A model generated the notes under the pieces. The model searched no databases and was not told where the DNA came from. It saw only the letters and a list, made by a program, of their open reading frames with translations. A program made the position numbers and the translations under genes. From CBDCUC01 sp965222485 (GTDB lineage: Bacteria > Pseudomonadota > Alphaproteobacteria > Rhizobiales > Hyphomicrobiaceae), in NCBI GenBank assembly GCA_965222485.1, contig CBDCUC010000039.1, forward strand, positions 372,001 to 436,000: a DNA stretch of 64,000 bases, written 5' to 3'. Every line of letters starts with the position of its first letter. The stretch's first letter is position 1. Below, in pieces: positions 51,144 to 59,882 of this stretch.

Positions 51144-52967
51144 TCAGGCCTTATCGCACCAAAAACGGTACATGTTCGCGAACAGCAACGGATTATCCCT
51201 TTCCAATTGCGTCCACTTTTCCAGGTTTCCGGGCCAGACTTCGCCAGGGAAACGTTGGCGCAGCATGTCGAAGTACTGTGAATAGTAAAAGCCGCGGAAA
51301 TTGATCCCGTGCTCACCCATGAACTGCGCAAGTTCCTCAATCGTATGCCTCTGTTCACTGACGTGCAGTATGAGGTCGCGAAACCCGCTCGTCATGTACA
51401 GATCGCGAATTCCCTTGAATTCGGCACCCACTTCATCGTCCGACCGCGCAAACAGATCCTCGCGAAAAGTTCGCAAAGCGTCGTCGTCGCAGTCCTCACC
51501 GGGAAACGCAGGATCGTCTTTTAAGGCCGTCCATTTCTTGCGCGCCAAATCGCTATAAAGCCCGATCAGCATGAATCCATCATCGCGCAGAGCATCCATA
51601 AGTGTGCGCCAGCCATCGAATGGTTTTGCCATGTGATGCAGAACGCCCATGCATTCGATCACGTGAAAGCAGTTCATGAATTCAGGGTGACGGCCAAGAT
51701 CTCCAATATCGGCGTGCATGAATTCTATATTTGTGGCGCCAAACTTTTCAGCCATGCGCTGGGCATAAGCCAGGCTCGCCAAGGACAGGTCAATTGCCGT
51801 GACGCGTGCGGTTGGCCCGTAGGCGAACGAAGCCGCGATGGCCTGACTACCCGTACCGCAACCCGCAATCAGCACGTTATGCGGTTCTGACATGAACGAG
51901 AGCCGTTCTTCAGGAAAAAACTCGGCAAGTGTTCGCTGCCAGATTTCCTCATCCACTAGCGAGCCCAAACTTGTCCAGCGCGGGTAGGGATAGTCCTGGT
52001 ATTGCGCAGCGACCTTAACGGAGGTTTCATCAGAAATCTCGCCTAACGATCGCGTATTTCTCGCGCGTTCCCGCTCGTCGTGGAATTCACTAACTCGCTC
52101 CAGCACGATGTCACGCACCGCATTGGGCCGTATGTTTTTAATCTGGTTGAGATCGACATCCTCTCCCAGAACGCTTGGCAGGGGTTGATACATGCCAGCA
52201 ATCAGAACGTTGATCCCCTGGTCAACGTCGCCAGCAAAGAGCTTGTCATGATCGATCGAGGTGGAGGCGAGGGCGTCGCGCTCCTCCGGCTCAACCGTCC
52301 ATACATATTCGTTGAACCAGCATTGGCGCATAAGCACGATTGTTGCACGAACCAACGCACGATCCTGAAACCTTTCGCGTGGAAGGTCGATAAGAAGGAC
52401 TTTACGCAATGCCGCCAGAAGTTTCTCCAGTTCCGGCATCCGGGTGATGTTGTCACTTATGGATTTGAGGAAGAGGGCGTCTTTCAGAAGTTCGCCAGTG
52501 GACTTCACGCAAAGGGCCTGAGCGGCCGCGCGCCACCCGTTCCCGCGCCCATGGTCAAGGGCAGCTTTTAGCGGCCCTGATTGCGCTAGATAGTGCACGG
52601 CCACCTCCGCAATCTGCTCGCGGTTAATGCTGTCAAACTCCAGCGCAGCCATCAAACCGTGCCTGTTGAGCTGCACGTCCGCAGGCAGCGTGCCACGCGA
52701 AACAAGGAACCCTAGCTGTCGTGCGACGTCCTGCATTGTAGGGCGCATTCGCAGCGCTTCGGTCAGCTGCTCTGCAGCCTGTCCGAACTCACCGGCAGCT
52801 TCATGTGCCAACGCCAAGTGGAAGCGGTGAACCGGGTCGTTTTTGCGCGCTCTTACGGCATTTTTGAACGCGTTAACCGCCGAACGATAGTCCTTGTTGG
52901 CCATCATCTGCGATCCGAGCTGGGTCCAGTTCACTTTGGATTTTGCAGGGATGGGTCCAACGGCCAT
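51144..52967 (-). CDS. TPR domain-methyltransferase fusion
   Basis: A 607-residue cytoplasmic protein. Residues 12-90 hold TPR repeats (WTQLGSQMMANKDYRSAVNA, RFHLALAHEAAGEFGQAAEQ). A helical middle region follows at 100-330. Then comes a class I SAM-dependent methyltransferase with motif I NVLIAGCGTGSQAIAASF near residue 362, AIDLSLASLAYAQRMA, FMHADIGDLG and VIECMGVLHHMAKPFDGWRT. The C-terminal tail has YYSQYFDMLRQRFPGEVWPG. The methyl acceptor is unknown. ATG at 52967 follows AGAGGACG. Confidence 0.88.
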   Translation of the reverse strand: MAVGPIPAKSKVNWTQLGSQMMANKDYRSAVNAFKNAVRARKNDPVHRFHLALAHEAAGEFGQAAEQLTEALRMRPTMQDVARQLGFLVSRGTLPADVQLNRHGLMAALEFDSINREQIAEVAVHYLAQSGPLKAALDHGRGNGWRAAAQALCVKSTGELLKDALFLKSISDNITRMPELEKLLAALRKVLLIDLPRERFQDRALVRATIVLMRQCWFNEYVWTVEPEERDALASTSIDHDKLFAGDVDQGINVLIAGMYQPLPSVLGEDVDLNQIKNIRPNAVRDIVLERVSEFHDERERARNTRSLGEISDETSVKVAAQYQDYPYPRWTSLGSLVDEEIWQRTLAEFFPEERLSFMSEPHNVLIAGCGTGSQAIAASFAYGPTARVTAIDLSLASLAYAQRMAEKFGATNIEFMHADIGDLGRHPEFMNCFHVIECMGVLHHMAKPFDGWRTLMDALRDDGFMLIGLYSDLARKKWTALKDDPAFPGEDCDDDALRTFREDLFARSDDEVGAEFKGIRDLYMTSGFRDLILHVSEQRHTIEELAQFMGEHGINFRGFYYSQYFDMLRQRFPGEVWPGNLEKWTQLERDNPLLFANMYRFWCDKA

Positions 52968-53407
52968 GCGGCGTCCTCTTTGATTAGAATTATACAGCTC
53001 GTGAACAGGCTCTAGGTGAACGACACCACATCACCCTGCTCTGTCAAGTTGAGCCACGCCCGGATGCGGTGCCGGCAGGCGCCAAATTCAATTGTATGTG
53101 GATGTCCGGGTACGACGTGGTTTGACCTAGAGAAGATAGCCGACGAGGTATCATTGAGACGCTAAAGCCAATCCCCTTGTTCGTCGCGAAGCCATCATTA
53201 GTCCTGCCTCCACATATGCGGCGCGCATTGGTTGCAGACAGACCAAGACTGTTACGCTGGTTACAGGCGAAGCGAAAATTGCGGCGGCCAGACCGCATCC
53301 CGAGCCGACTGAGCCAGTATTTTCCTCCAAGCTGTCTCGACCGTTACAGCGCGGTTCTCCGCCAACGCATAGCGTCCTCCTCAGCACAGATGAAGGAGAC
53401 GCCCACA
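52968..53407. other. Intergenic region between divergent genes
   Basis: About 440 bases with no supported gene, lying between the TPR-methyltransferase and the alpha/beta hydrolase. The hydrolase frame is open back to 53177, but that part does not look coding. Confidence 0.4.
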
Positions 53408-54367
53408 ATGACCGCCCAGACAGATATTTCAAGGCTCGATCCAATCGCGATCAGTCGGACCGAAAAGAAGGATCCGACCTATCGTGTCGGCAGCGGAAGC
53501 GTTGGCATTCTCCTCGTGCATGGCCTGTGTGGTACGCCCAGCGAAATGCGGTTTGTCGCCAACAGTTTGGCACGTGACGGCTATTCGGTTTTGTGCCCCC
53601 AACTTGCCGGGCATGGCGGTTCCGTCGAAGATTTGAAGGAAACGACTTGGCAGGACTGGTACAAGAGTGCCGAAGACGGCCTTAAAGAACTACGCGAAAC
53701 CTGCGACACGGTGATCGTCGGCGGCTTGTCTACAGGGGCGGTCTTGAGTTTGAAGCTCGCTGCTGATTATCGCGAAGACGTACAGGGCCTGGCACTGTTC
53801 GCACCAACTCTCTGGGTCAACGGTTGGAACGTTCCCTGGTATGCGCGCCTTTTCAAGCTTGTGCGCACCAAGCGTGTTGCCAATCTGTTTGATCATCCCG
53901 TTTCGCACCCACATGGGATCAAGGACGACCGTATCCGTCAATTCTTCACAGATGCATTGTTTGGCAAGGGCGGCTCAAACGTCGGTCTGCCCTATTGCCC
54001 CGGCGGAGCAGTATTGGAACACCGCCTGCTGGCAAAGGCCGTACTGCCGCTGATCAAAAAAATCGCGCAACCCACGTTGATTTTGCATCCTACGGAAGAT
54101 GACCGCGCAGACATCAACAACGCCTGGCACCTGCAGCGCAATTTGCAAGGAACTGTGGAATTGGTCACGCTGAACGACAGCTACCACAATGTGACAGTGG
54201 ACCGTCAGCGTCATGTGGTCGTTGAGCGCACCCAAGGATTTGTTGCCGCACTGACGAAGAAATTGAACAATCGGACTGGTGCTGCGAAGAAAGCCTCCAG
54301 GGTTGCTAAGCTTGACAAGGCCCGGACGGCCGCTCAGTCCACAGGGGTTGAAGCCGCCGCCGCCTAA
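53408..54367 (+). CDS. Alpha/beta hydrolase (carboxylesterase-like)
   Basis: A 319-residue serine hydrolase. The oxyanion region is GILLVHGLCGTPSEMRFVAN and the lid follows LCPQLAGHGGSVEDL. The nucleophile elbow is VIVGGLSTGAVLSL (GxSxG), the acid is in LILHPTEDDRADI, and the His in NDSYHNVTVD. The closest group is monoacylglycerol lipase/Est30-type carboxylesterases. The C-terminus adds a basic Lys/Ala-rich tail of about 35 residues not needed for catalysis. ATG at 53408 has AAGGAG upstream. Confidence 0.88.
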   Translation: MTAQTDISRLDPIAISRTEKKDPTYRVGSGSVGILLVHGLCGTPSEMRFVANSLARDGYSVLCPQLAGHGGSVEDLKETTWQDWYKSAEDGLKELRETCDTVIVGGLSTGAVLSLKLAADYREDVQGLALFAPTLWVNGWNVPWYARLFKLVRTKRVANLFDHPVSHPHGIKDDRIRQFFTDALFGKGGSNVGLPYCPGGAVLEHRLLAKAVLPLIKKIAQPTLILHPTEDDRADINNAWHLQRNLQGTVELVTLNDSYHNVTVDRQRHVVVERTQGFVAALTKKLNNRTGAAKKASRVAKLDKARTAAQSTGVEAAAA

Positions 54368-54635
54368 CAAAGGCCTGTTGGTGTAGCAGCCTGCACTTGC
54401 GGTTGCCCACCCGTGCCGCAGCCTCATCAGGTAAGGAAAAAATTTCTAGCAAGAGGAGCCACCGGCCCGTACGTGCGATAGACTTAATCAGGATATTGGG
54501 GCTGATGCATTGCGCCTGGACAATAAGCCAAGCACGCAGCCCCTGCGGTCATGCCCGGAACTCTGAGTCTCCAGTGACAGACAGCGTGCCGCCAAGTGGC
54601 ATTGGAAATGCATCCCACACCGATAGGAGAATGAC

Positions 54636-54914
54636 ATGGACGACAAAGCAAAATTCAAGAGTGCCCAAGCGCGCGTCGCCGCGCTAAAGGGTTTTTACAT
54701 TCACTTGATGGCATTCACGCTGGTGCTGCCAATTTTGTTCGCGGTCGATTATTTCGGACCGGCCGGCTGGTGGGTCCAATGGGTCTTTCTTGGCTGGGGC
54801 GCAGGCGTGCTCCTCCATGCCTTCGCTATCTTTGGCGGCAGTCGGTCAGGCTCCAACCCGATTGCCGATTGGGAGAAGCGTAAGATCAAGGAGATGATGA
54901 AGGAGGAGGAGTAG
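54636..54914 (+). CDS. 2TM domain-containing small membrane protein
   Basis: A 92-residue protein matching the bacterial 2TM domain pattern. A charged N-terminal helix (KFKSAQARVAALKGFYIHLM) leads into two membrane helices (about 22-40 and 47-66). The C-terminus is charged (NPIADWEKRKIKEMMKEEE). Such domains occur alone or on histidine kinases; the function of the stand-alone form is unknown. ATAGGAGAATGAC supplies a good ribosome binding site. Confidence 0.8.
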   Translation: MDDKAKFKSAQARVAALKGFYIHLMAFTLVLPILFAVDYFGPAGWWVQWVFLGWGAGVLLHAFAIFGGSRSGSNPIADWEKRKIKEMMKEEE

Positions 54915-55245
54915 TCTCGGGCGCTGATTTTCTATGTCCTCTTCCAGCACCGGCTGCGTAATATTCTTGTTGCCGTCGCGAGCCGATCCGCTTGCGCAAA
55001 ACTCTGCCAACGTGGGAGGGTTCACGCGCACATAAGCGCCCGCTCGCGGTCAGATCCGGCGGCGGCAACACAACTATTGCATTGAGTATACGATGAACGC
55101 GCAAACGCGCTGTCAACGCTGAGAAATAATAGAGTTTCCAATTCCACTGGTTCATCTCGTTTGGTTAACCTGACTTACCTATCAGGCAATACCACTCCGT
55201 TCTAAAGCACGTGAGCAGGCGAATGCCGCCTGAAGGAGATGAGTT
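54915..55245 (+). other. Intergenic region before the MscS-like gene
   Basis: About 330 bases without a supported gene. TTAACCTGACTTACC at 55165-55179 is a degenerate CtrA-like sequence, too weak to call. Confidence 0.35.
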
Positions 55246-56418
55246 ATGGACTTGCAACAATACTGGACCAATCTTCAAGAGGCCACGGTATCCTTCACAC
55301 CAAAGCTTCTCGCCGCGATCGCGATCCTCATCGTGGCTTACATTGTCGGTAAACTTCTGGAAATGGCAGTCAAGTTTCTGACGTCGAAATCGAATTTCGG
55401 CGACAGCGAAAAGGCGCGTGACGAACTAGGCTCGTCTATTGGCAAAGCGTTATTCTGGGTCACGATGCTTGTCGCGACGCCGGCGATCCTGAGCGCGCTC
55501 GGCATGCAAGGTCTCGTCGCGCCCATGCAGGCCATGGCCCAGAAGTTTCTGGACTTCCTGCCCAACTTAGTTGGCGCCGGACTGATATTCGGCATCGGGT
55601 GGGCTGTTGCCACTGTCGCCAAGAGGGCCATCACAAGCGTGCTCGATGCCGCCGATGCTGATGAGTGGGCGGAGAAGGCTGGCATGGCGTCAGTGACTGG
55701 ATCCGCCGGTATTTCGCGCTTCGCCGGAACATTGGTGTTTGCGCTGATCGTCATACCGATTGCCATCGCTGCACTCGACACGCTCGGCATTGCGTCGGTC
55801 TCAGAACCTGCAAAGCACATGCTGCAGAGTTTTCTTGATGCAATTCCCAAGATATTTGCCGCTGCGATCGTCGCACTGTTGGCCTATCTTATCGGCCGCT
55901 TTGCCTCAGAGACTCTATCCACGCTTCTGCCCACTCTTGGCTTCGACCATGTGGGCAAACGCATCGGCCTGACGGACGAAGTGCTTGGCGGCACCTCGAT
56001 GTCGCGCGTCGCTGGTTATCTCGCCTTTGCCGCGATCATGATCTTCGGACTGGTTGAAGCGGCAAAGCTGTTGGACTTTGCCATCGTCTCTCAGATGCTG
56101 TCGGAAATCCTGTCTCTCGGCGGCCGGATCTTGCTTGGCAGCGTCATCATTGCATTCGGCGTCATCGCAGCCGACTTCATTTCGACGGCGGTTGCCAATT
56201 CCAAGGATGCGAAGGTGGCCGCGACACCTCTGAAGATTGCGATCATCGTCCTGGCCGCGGCTATGGGATTACGTCAGATGGGCGTTGCCAATGAGATCAT
56301 CAATACTGGCTTCACGCTTTTGATGGGCGCCATCGCGGTGGGTGCGGCCATCGCTATCGGTTGGGGCGGCAAGGATACCGCCGGTCGTCTGCTGGATAAG
56401 TGGACGAAAAACTTCTGA
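55246..56418 (+). CDS. MscS-type conserved transmembrane helix protein
   Basis: A 390-residue membrane protein with about nine to ten helices. It carries repeated units of the conserved TM helix found near mechanosensitive channels (LLAAIAILIVAYIVGKLLEM; LPNLVGAGLIFGIGWAVATV; IPKIFAAAIVALLAYLIGRF; ILLGSVIIAFGVIAADFIST). It has no MscS soluble beta domain, so true gating function is unproven. GAAGGAGATGAG precedes the ATG. It converges with thiC and they share the hairpin between them. Confidence 0.83.
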   Translation: MDLQQYWTNLQEATVSFTPKLLAAIAILIVAYIVGKLLEMAVKFLTSKSNFGDSEKARDELGSSIGKALFWVTMLVATPAILSALGMQGLVAPMQAMAQKFLDFLPNLVGAGLIFGIGWAVATVAKRAITSVLDAADADEWAEKAGMASVTGSAGISRFAGTLVFALIVIPIAIAALDTLGIASVSEPAKHMLQSFLDAIPKIFAAAIVALLAYLIGRFASETLSTLLPTLGFDHVGKRIGLTDEVLGGTSMSRVAGYLAFAAIMIFGLVEAAKLLDFAIVSQMLSEILSLGGRILLGSVIIAFGVIAADFISTAVANSKDAKVAATPLKIAIIVLAAAMGLRQMGVANEIINTGFTLLMGAIAVGAAIAIGWGGKDTAGRLLDKWTKNF

Positions 56419-56427
56419 AGCTGGTAG

Positions 56428-56463
56428 TAAAAACCCGCCCGGCATGATTTGGAGCCGGGCGGG
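56428..56463 (-). terminator. Terminator of thiC (minus strand)
   Basis: CCCGCCCGGC (56434-56443) pairs with GCCGGGCGGG (56454-56463). Read on the minus strand the stem is followed by TTTTTACTACC. It lies 20 bases beyond the thiC stop; the plus-strand MscS-like gene lacks a T tract here but may use the stem. Confidence 0.82.
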
Positions 56464-56483
56464 ATAATACTCAATCGTGTTGC

Positions 56484-58376
56484 CTAGCCTAAGCTGCGAT
56501 TGCTCGCTTTGATGGCATCCGCCTCGCCCTCATCGTCGGTTGTCTCGGGGGTCACATAGACTTCCGCACCCATCGCGAGAAACTTATCGCTCATCTCGGC
56601 CATGCCTGCCTTTTGCTCTTCAAGCTTCGAGGCGTAATCGCGCACATCCTGTGTGATCTTCATGGAGCAGAATTTTGGTCCGCACATCGAACAGAAGTGA
56701 GCGACCTTGTGAGCGTCCTTTGGCAACGTCTCGTCGTGATATTGCATCGCCGTGTCGGGATCGAGCGATAGATTGAACTGATCCTGCCAGCGAAACTCGA
56801 AACGCGCCTTTGACAACGCGTCATCGCGCAACTGCGCCGCCGGGTGTCCCTTTGCGAGATCGGCCGCATGCGCAGCCAGCCGATAGGTGATTACGCCGGT
56901 TTTGACGTCATCCCGGTTAGGAAGGCCCAGATGCTCCTTCGGTGTGACGTAGCAAAGCATGGCACACCCGAACCATCCGATCATCGCAGCGCCGATACCA
57001 GATGTGATGTGGTCGTAGCCCGGTGCGATATCCGTGGTCAGCGGCCCAAGCGTATAAAACGGCGCCTCACCGCATTCGGCAAGCTGCTTGTCCATGTTGA
57101 CCTTGATCTTGTGCATAGGCACATGGCCCGGGCCCTCGATCATGACCTGACAGCCCTTGTCCCAGGCGATCTGCGTGAGCTCGCCCAATGTTTCCAGCTC
57201 GGCAAACTGCGCACGATCATTGGCATCGGCGATCGAACCGGGTCTCAGCCCGTCGCCGAGTGAGAACGACACATCATACATGCGGCAGATATCGCAGATC
57301 TCATCGAAGCGTTCGTAAAGGAAGCTTTCTTTGTGGTGCGCCAGACACCACTTGGCCATGATCGAGCCGCCGCGCGAAACAATCCCCGTAACGCGGTCTG
57401 CGGTGAGGTGCACGTAGCCAAGGCGCACGCCGGCATGGATCGTGAAATAATCAACGCCTTGTTCGCATTGTTCGATGAGCGTATCGCGATAAAGCTCCCA
57501 GGTGAGCCTTACCGGATCGCCATCGCATTTTTCCAGTGCCTGATATATCGGAACCGTACCAATCGGCACCGGTGCGTTACGCAAGATCCATTCGCGTGTA
57601 TTGTGAATGTTGCGGCCCGTTGAGAGATCCATCACGGTGTCGGCACCCCAGCGGATCGCCCATACCATTTTCTCCACTTCCTCCTCCACCGAAGAGGTCA
57701 CGGCGGAGTTGCCGATATTGGCATTGATCTTAACCAGGAAGTTACGGCCGATAATCATCGGCTCCAATTCTGGGTGATTGATATTGGAGGGAATGATCGC
57801 CCGCCCGCGCGCAATCTCATCACGCACAAATTCCGGTGTGATGTGTTCGGGGATAGCCGCACCGAAGCTTTCGCCATCCGCGAGCGCCTCGCCGGCCCGC
57901 TGCAGCGCCTTTTCCCGCCCCAGGTTCTCCCGGTGCGCCACGTAGATCATTTCCTCGGTAACGATGCCCGCGCGCGCAAATTCCAGTTGCGTGATCGGAT
58001 GCCCATCGCGGCCCCTCAGCGGTTGGCGTTTGACAGGAAAGTCGCGCGCCAGCGCTTTGCCAGAAACATTGCCGTTGTCTTCCGGGCGCACATCACGCCC
58101 TTCGTAGGTTTCGACCTCGCGTGCGCCCACCCAAGCCTGACGCAACGGCGCCAGCCCCTTCTCCACGTCAATCTTCGCATCTGTCTCCGTGTATGGCCCT
58201 GATGGATCGTAGACGCGAAAGTGAGGTTGCTCAGGATCACTCAATTTGATCTCGCGGAATGGCACACGAATGTCAGAGTGTCCCTCCGGTGAAGAATAGA
58301 CCTTTTGCGATGCCGCGATTGGGCCCGTTGTGACTTCAGGCCTGCGCAGGTCTTGTGACCGGTCAATCTTGTTCAT
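56484..58376 (-). CDS. thiC: Phosphomethylpyrimidine synthase ThiC
   Basis: ThiC is a radical SAM enzyme that rearranges aminoimidazole ribotide into the HMP-P pyrimidine of thiamine. The 630-residue protein has IVPSNINHPELEP-like sequence (RAIIPSNINHPELEPMIIGR), SAVTSSVEEEVEKMVWAIRW and DYFTIHAGVRLGYVHLTADR. It also has MIEGPGHVPMHKIKVNMDKQ and the C-terminal cluster motif CSMCGPKFC near residue 560. Length is typical. The gene is the last of a unit that begins with a TPP riboswitch and a small membrane protein gene. No other thiamine gene is in the window. Confidence 0.97.
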   Translation of the reverse strand: MNKIDRSQDLRRPEVTTGPIAASQKVYSSPEGHSDIRVPFREIKLSDPEQPHFRVYDPSGPYTETDAKIDVEKGLAPLRQAWVGAREVETYEGRDVRPEDNGNVSGKALARDFPVKRQPLRGRDGHPITQLEFARAGIVTEEMIYVAHRENLGREKALQRAGEALADGESFGAAIPEHITPEFVRDEIARGRAIIPSNINHPELEPMIIGRNFLVKINANIGNSAVTSSVEEEVEKMVWAIRWGADTVMDLSTGRNIHNTREWILRNAPVPIGTVPIYQALEKCDGDPVRLTWELYRDTLIEQCEQGVDYFTIHAGVRLGYVHLTADRVTGIVSRGGSIMAKWCLAHHKESFLYERFDEICDICRMYDVSFSLGDGLRPGSIADANDRAQFAELETLGELTQIAWDKGCQVMIEGPGHVPMHKIKVNMDKQLAECGEAPFYTLGPLTTDIAPGYDHITSGIGAAMIGWFGCAMLCYVTPKEHLGLPNRDDVKTGVITYRLAAHAADLAKGHPAAQLRDDALSKARFEFRWQDQFNLSLDPDTAMQYHDETLPKDAHKVAHFCSMCGPKFCSMKITQDVRDYASKLEEQKAGMAEMSDKFLAMGAEVYVTPETTDDEGEADAIKASNRSLG

Positions 58377-58453
58377 GTCAGTGTCCTAACCACGTTTTTC
58401 CATCACCCAAGCGAATTCCAATGCCCTTGACGTCCGATCCCACCATGCGACGG

Positions 58454-58849
58454 CTAAAGACCGAACAACCCGTACCCCTTGACGCTCAAAAATGCGCCCA
58501 GCAGCAGGCAGCCCCAGGCCGTGAGTTTGATTCCCAATTCGTTTTTCCCAACAGCCTCGCGTATTGATTCCACTTGTCCTGCGTAGAGCATGCGCGCAAT
58601 TCCACCGATGATGCTGAGCCAGCCGAAAAGCGTGACGATGAGCGTCCAGCTCCACTCCCATGTGTTATGAAAGCGAACGATTGCAAGTCCGCACACCAGA
58701 AGGATCATTCCTGCGAAAAAGATGAGCGCCTGATTGCGTGTTGCTTGCTCCGCGATAACTTCAAACTGGTCGCGCCGAAACAGGATGCCGACCGCAATGA
58801 CAATAAAAAGCGGCCCGATCAATCCGGCGATGAACTGCGATGTCTGCAC
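58454..58849 (-). CDS. Four-helix membrane protein between TPP riboswitch and thiC
   Basis: A 131-residue integral membrane protein. Helices run at about 5-24, 42-60, 69-89 and 108-128. The N-terminus MQTSQFIAGLIGP and the segment FHNTWEWSWTLIVTLFGWLS are shared with the paralogue at 59203-59589 (HN-x-W-x3-W and TLxGW). GTG start at 58849 matches the paralogue's start. It is the first gene after the TPP riboswitch and precedes thiC by 77 bases, so it should be repressed by thiamine pyrophosphate. A role in thiamine or precursor handling is inference; the family is unknown to me. Confidence 0.82.
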   Translation of the reverse strand: MQTSQFIAGLIGPLFIVIAVGILFRRDQFEVIAEQATRNQALIFFAGMILLVCGLAIVRFHNTWEWSWTLIVTLFGWLSIIGGIARMLYAGQVESIREAVGKNELGIKLTAWGCLLLGAFLSVKGYGLFGL

Positions 58850-58963
58850 GCACCAAAACCTTTCCTACACCGGGCAATTCGTACCTTTCACCTTGCGAAA
58901 GGATGGCTGAACTGGCGTTGTCGGGAAAGTCTGCGAAGCGGGAATTGTGAGTGCTTTGCCGCG

Positions 58964-59083
58964 ATCCGTCCCTTCGCCGGTATCAACCGGATCAGGTTCA
59001 AAGGGTTCGGCATCTGGCCATCTCAGCCTGCCCAAATGATCGTGCCGTCGAACCGACGAACACGTTTGGGGGCTCCCCTCGGA
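58964..59083 (-). promoter_or_regulatory. TPP riboswitch (THI element)
   Basis: Read on the minus strand this shows the thiamine pyrophosphate aptamer: GAGGGGAGCC, then the P3 arm with the long extension between CCCAAACG and TTTGGG. CTGAGATGGCC follows, the pyrimidine-sensing core (CTGAGA). The pyrophosphate-sensing side CCCTTTGAACCTGATCCGGT and then GATACCGGCGAAGGGA complete it. All invariant segments are present. The first coding start downstream is the GTG at 58849, about 115 bases away; control may be by termination or by hiding the ribosome binding site. Confidence 0.95.
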
Positions 59084-59108
59084 ACAGGCCTAATGTGCGA
59101 CGGATTGA

Positions 59109-59189
59109 TCGCACTTGCAAGTGAGCATGTTCACAGTGCCGGCATCACAAAGACGCGGGATCGGATAACCCCGCGTCTCACAAGTGCGA
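59109..59189 (-). terminator. Nested hairpins between the first membrane-protein gene and the riboswitch
   Basis: The inner stem AGACGCGGG/CCCGCGTCT (59151-59159 with 59170-59178) is followed on the minus strand by TTTGTG. An outer match TCGCACTTG/CAAGTGCGA (59109-59117 with 59181-59189) encloses it. A near-palindrome GTGAGCATGTTCAC lies at 59121-59134. The inner stem may end the upstream gene's transcript; the palindrome may be an operator. Confidence 0.5.
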
Positions 59190-59202
59190 CAGTTCGTGGG
59201 CC

Positions 59203-59589
59203 CTAGGCTATATAGCCAAAGTAAGACAGCACTGCGCCCAATCCCAGATAAAGAACACCGGCACCTGTTAGCAATGGGCCGTTGTCGACCATCTTTGCGC
59301 CAAGCGATCTAACCTGATCAGGAAACACCAATCGCATGATGCCTGCGGCGACAGACATCCAACCCAAGAGTGTTATGATCACGGGCCAACCGGTGTCCCA
59401 GTGGTTATGCGTATTCACGAGCACCAGTCCAAGGACCAATGCGAGCATGCCGGCAACAACAAGATGCGCGGGGCTTTCCATTGTCTCGCGCGCGGCTTGA
59501 ATGAATGCCTCTCGATTGGCAAGTAACGCCACGCCGATCACGGCCATGGCCGGCCCTATCAGCTTGGCGATAAAGATTGACGTCTGCAT
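59203..59589 (-). CDS. Four-helix membrane protein, paralogue upstream of the TPP riboswitch
   Basis: A 128-residue membrane protein, MQTSIFIAKLIGPAMAVIGV and onward, with four helices placed as in its neighbour at 58454-58849. Shared elements include the start and NTHNHWDTGWPVIITLLGWM. The ATG at 59589 has AAGGAG seven bases upstream. It lies on the same strand but upstream of the riboswitch and of a hairpin, so it is probably transcribed separately and not controlled by thiamine pyrophosphate. The function is unknown. Confidence 0.78.
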   Translation of the reverse strand: MQTSIFIAKLIGPAMAVIGVALLANREAFIQAARETMESPAHLVVAGMLALVLGLVLVNTHNHWDTGWPVIITLLGWMSVAAGIMRLVFPDQVRSLGAKMVDNGPLLTGAGVLYLGLGAVLSYFGYIA

Positions 59590-59882
59590 CGGTCTTCTCC
59601 TTTTCAAAAAAGAGACGCGCGCGTGATCATTGGGCTGGCGTGGTCACATGACCTCGCAGCCTCACTAGCAGATATGGGGTTTCTGGTTGCGCTGTTGAAG
59701 GCAAAATCGTCAACTACGATATGCAATTCGGCACGATGTCCATGGGCACAATTGTGTAAATCGCTATGCCCAGGTTGCAAATTGGAAAGCTTGGGCATTT
59801 GCCAGTTGGTCAGCCCCGTCGCGGCGATGCGTTCAGAGTGACCAGAGGGCAAAGGTACTTTGACGGCTCGAATGATGTTGTC

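Noticed and set aside
55165..55179. CtrA-like sequence TTAACCTGACTTACC before the MscS-type gene
   Set aside because: The second half-site is TACC or TTAC with wrong spacing, too far from TTAA-N7-TTAA.
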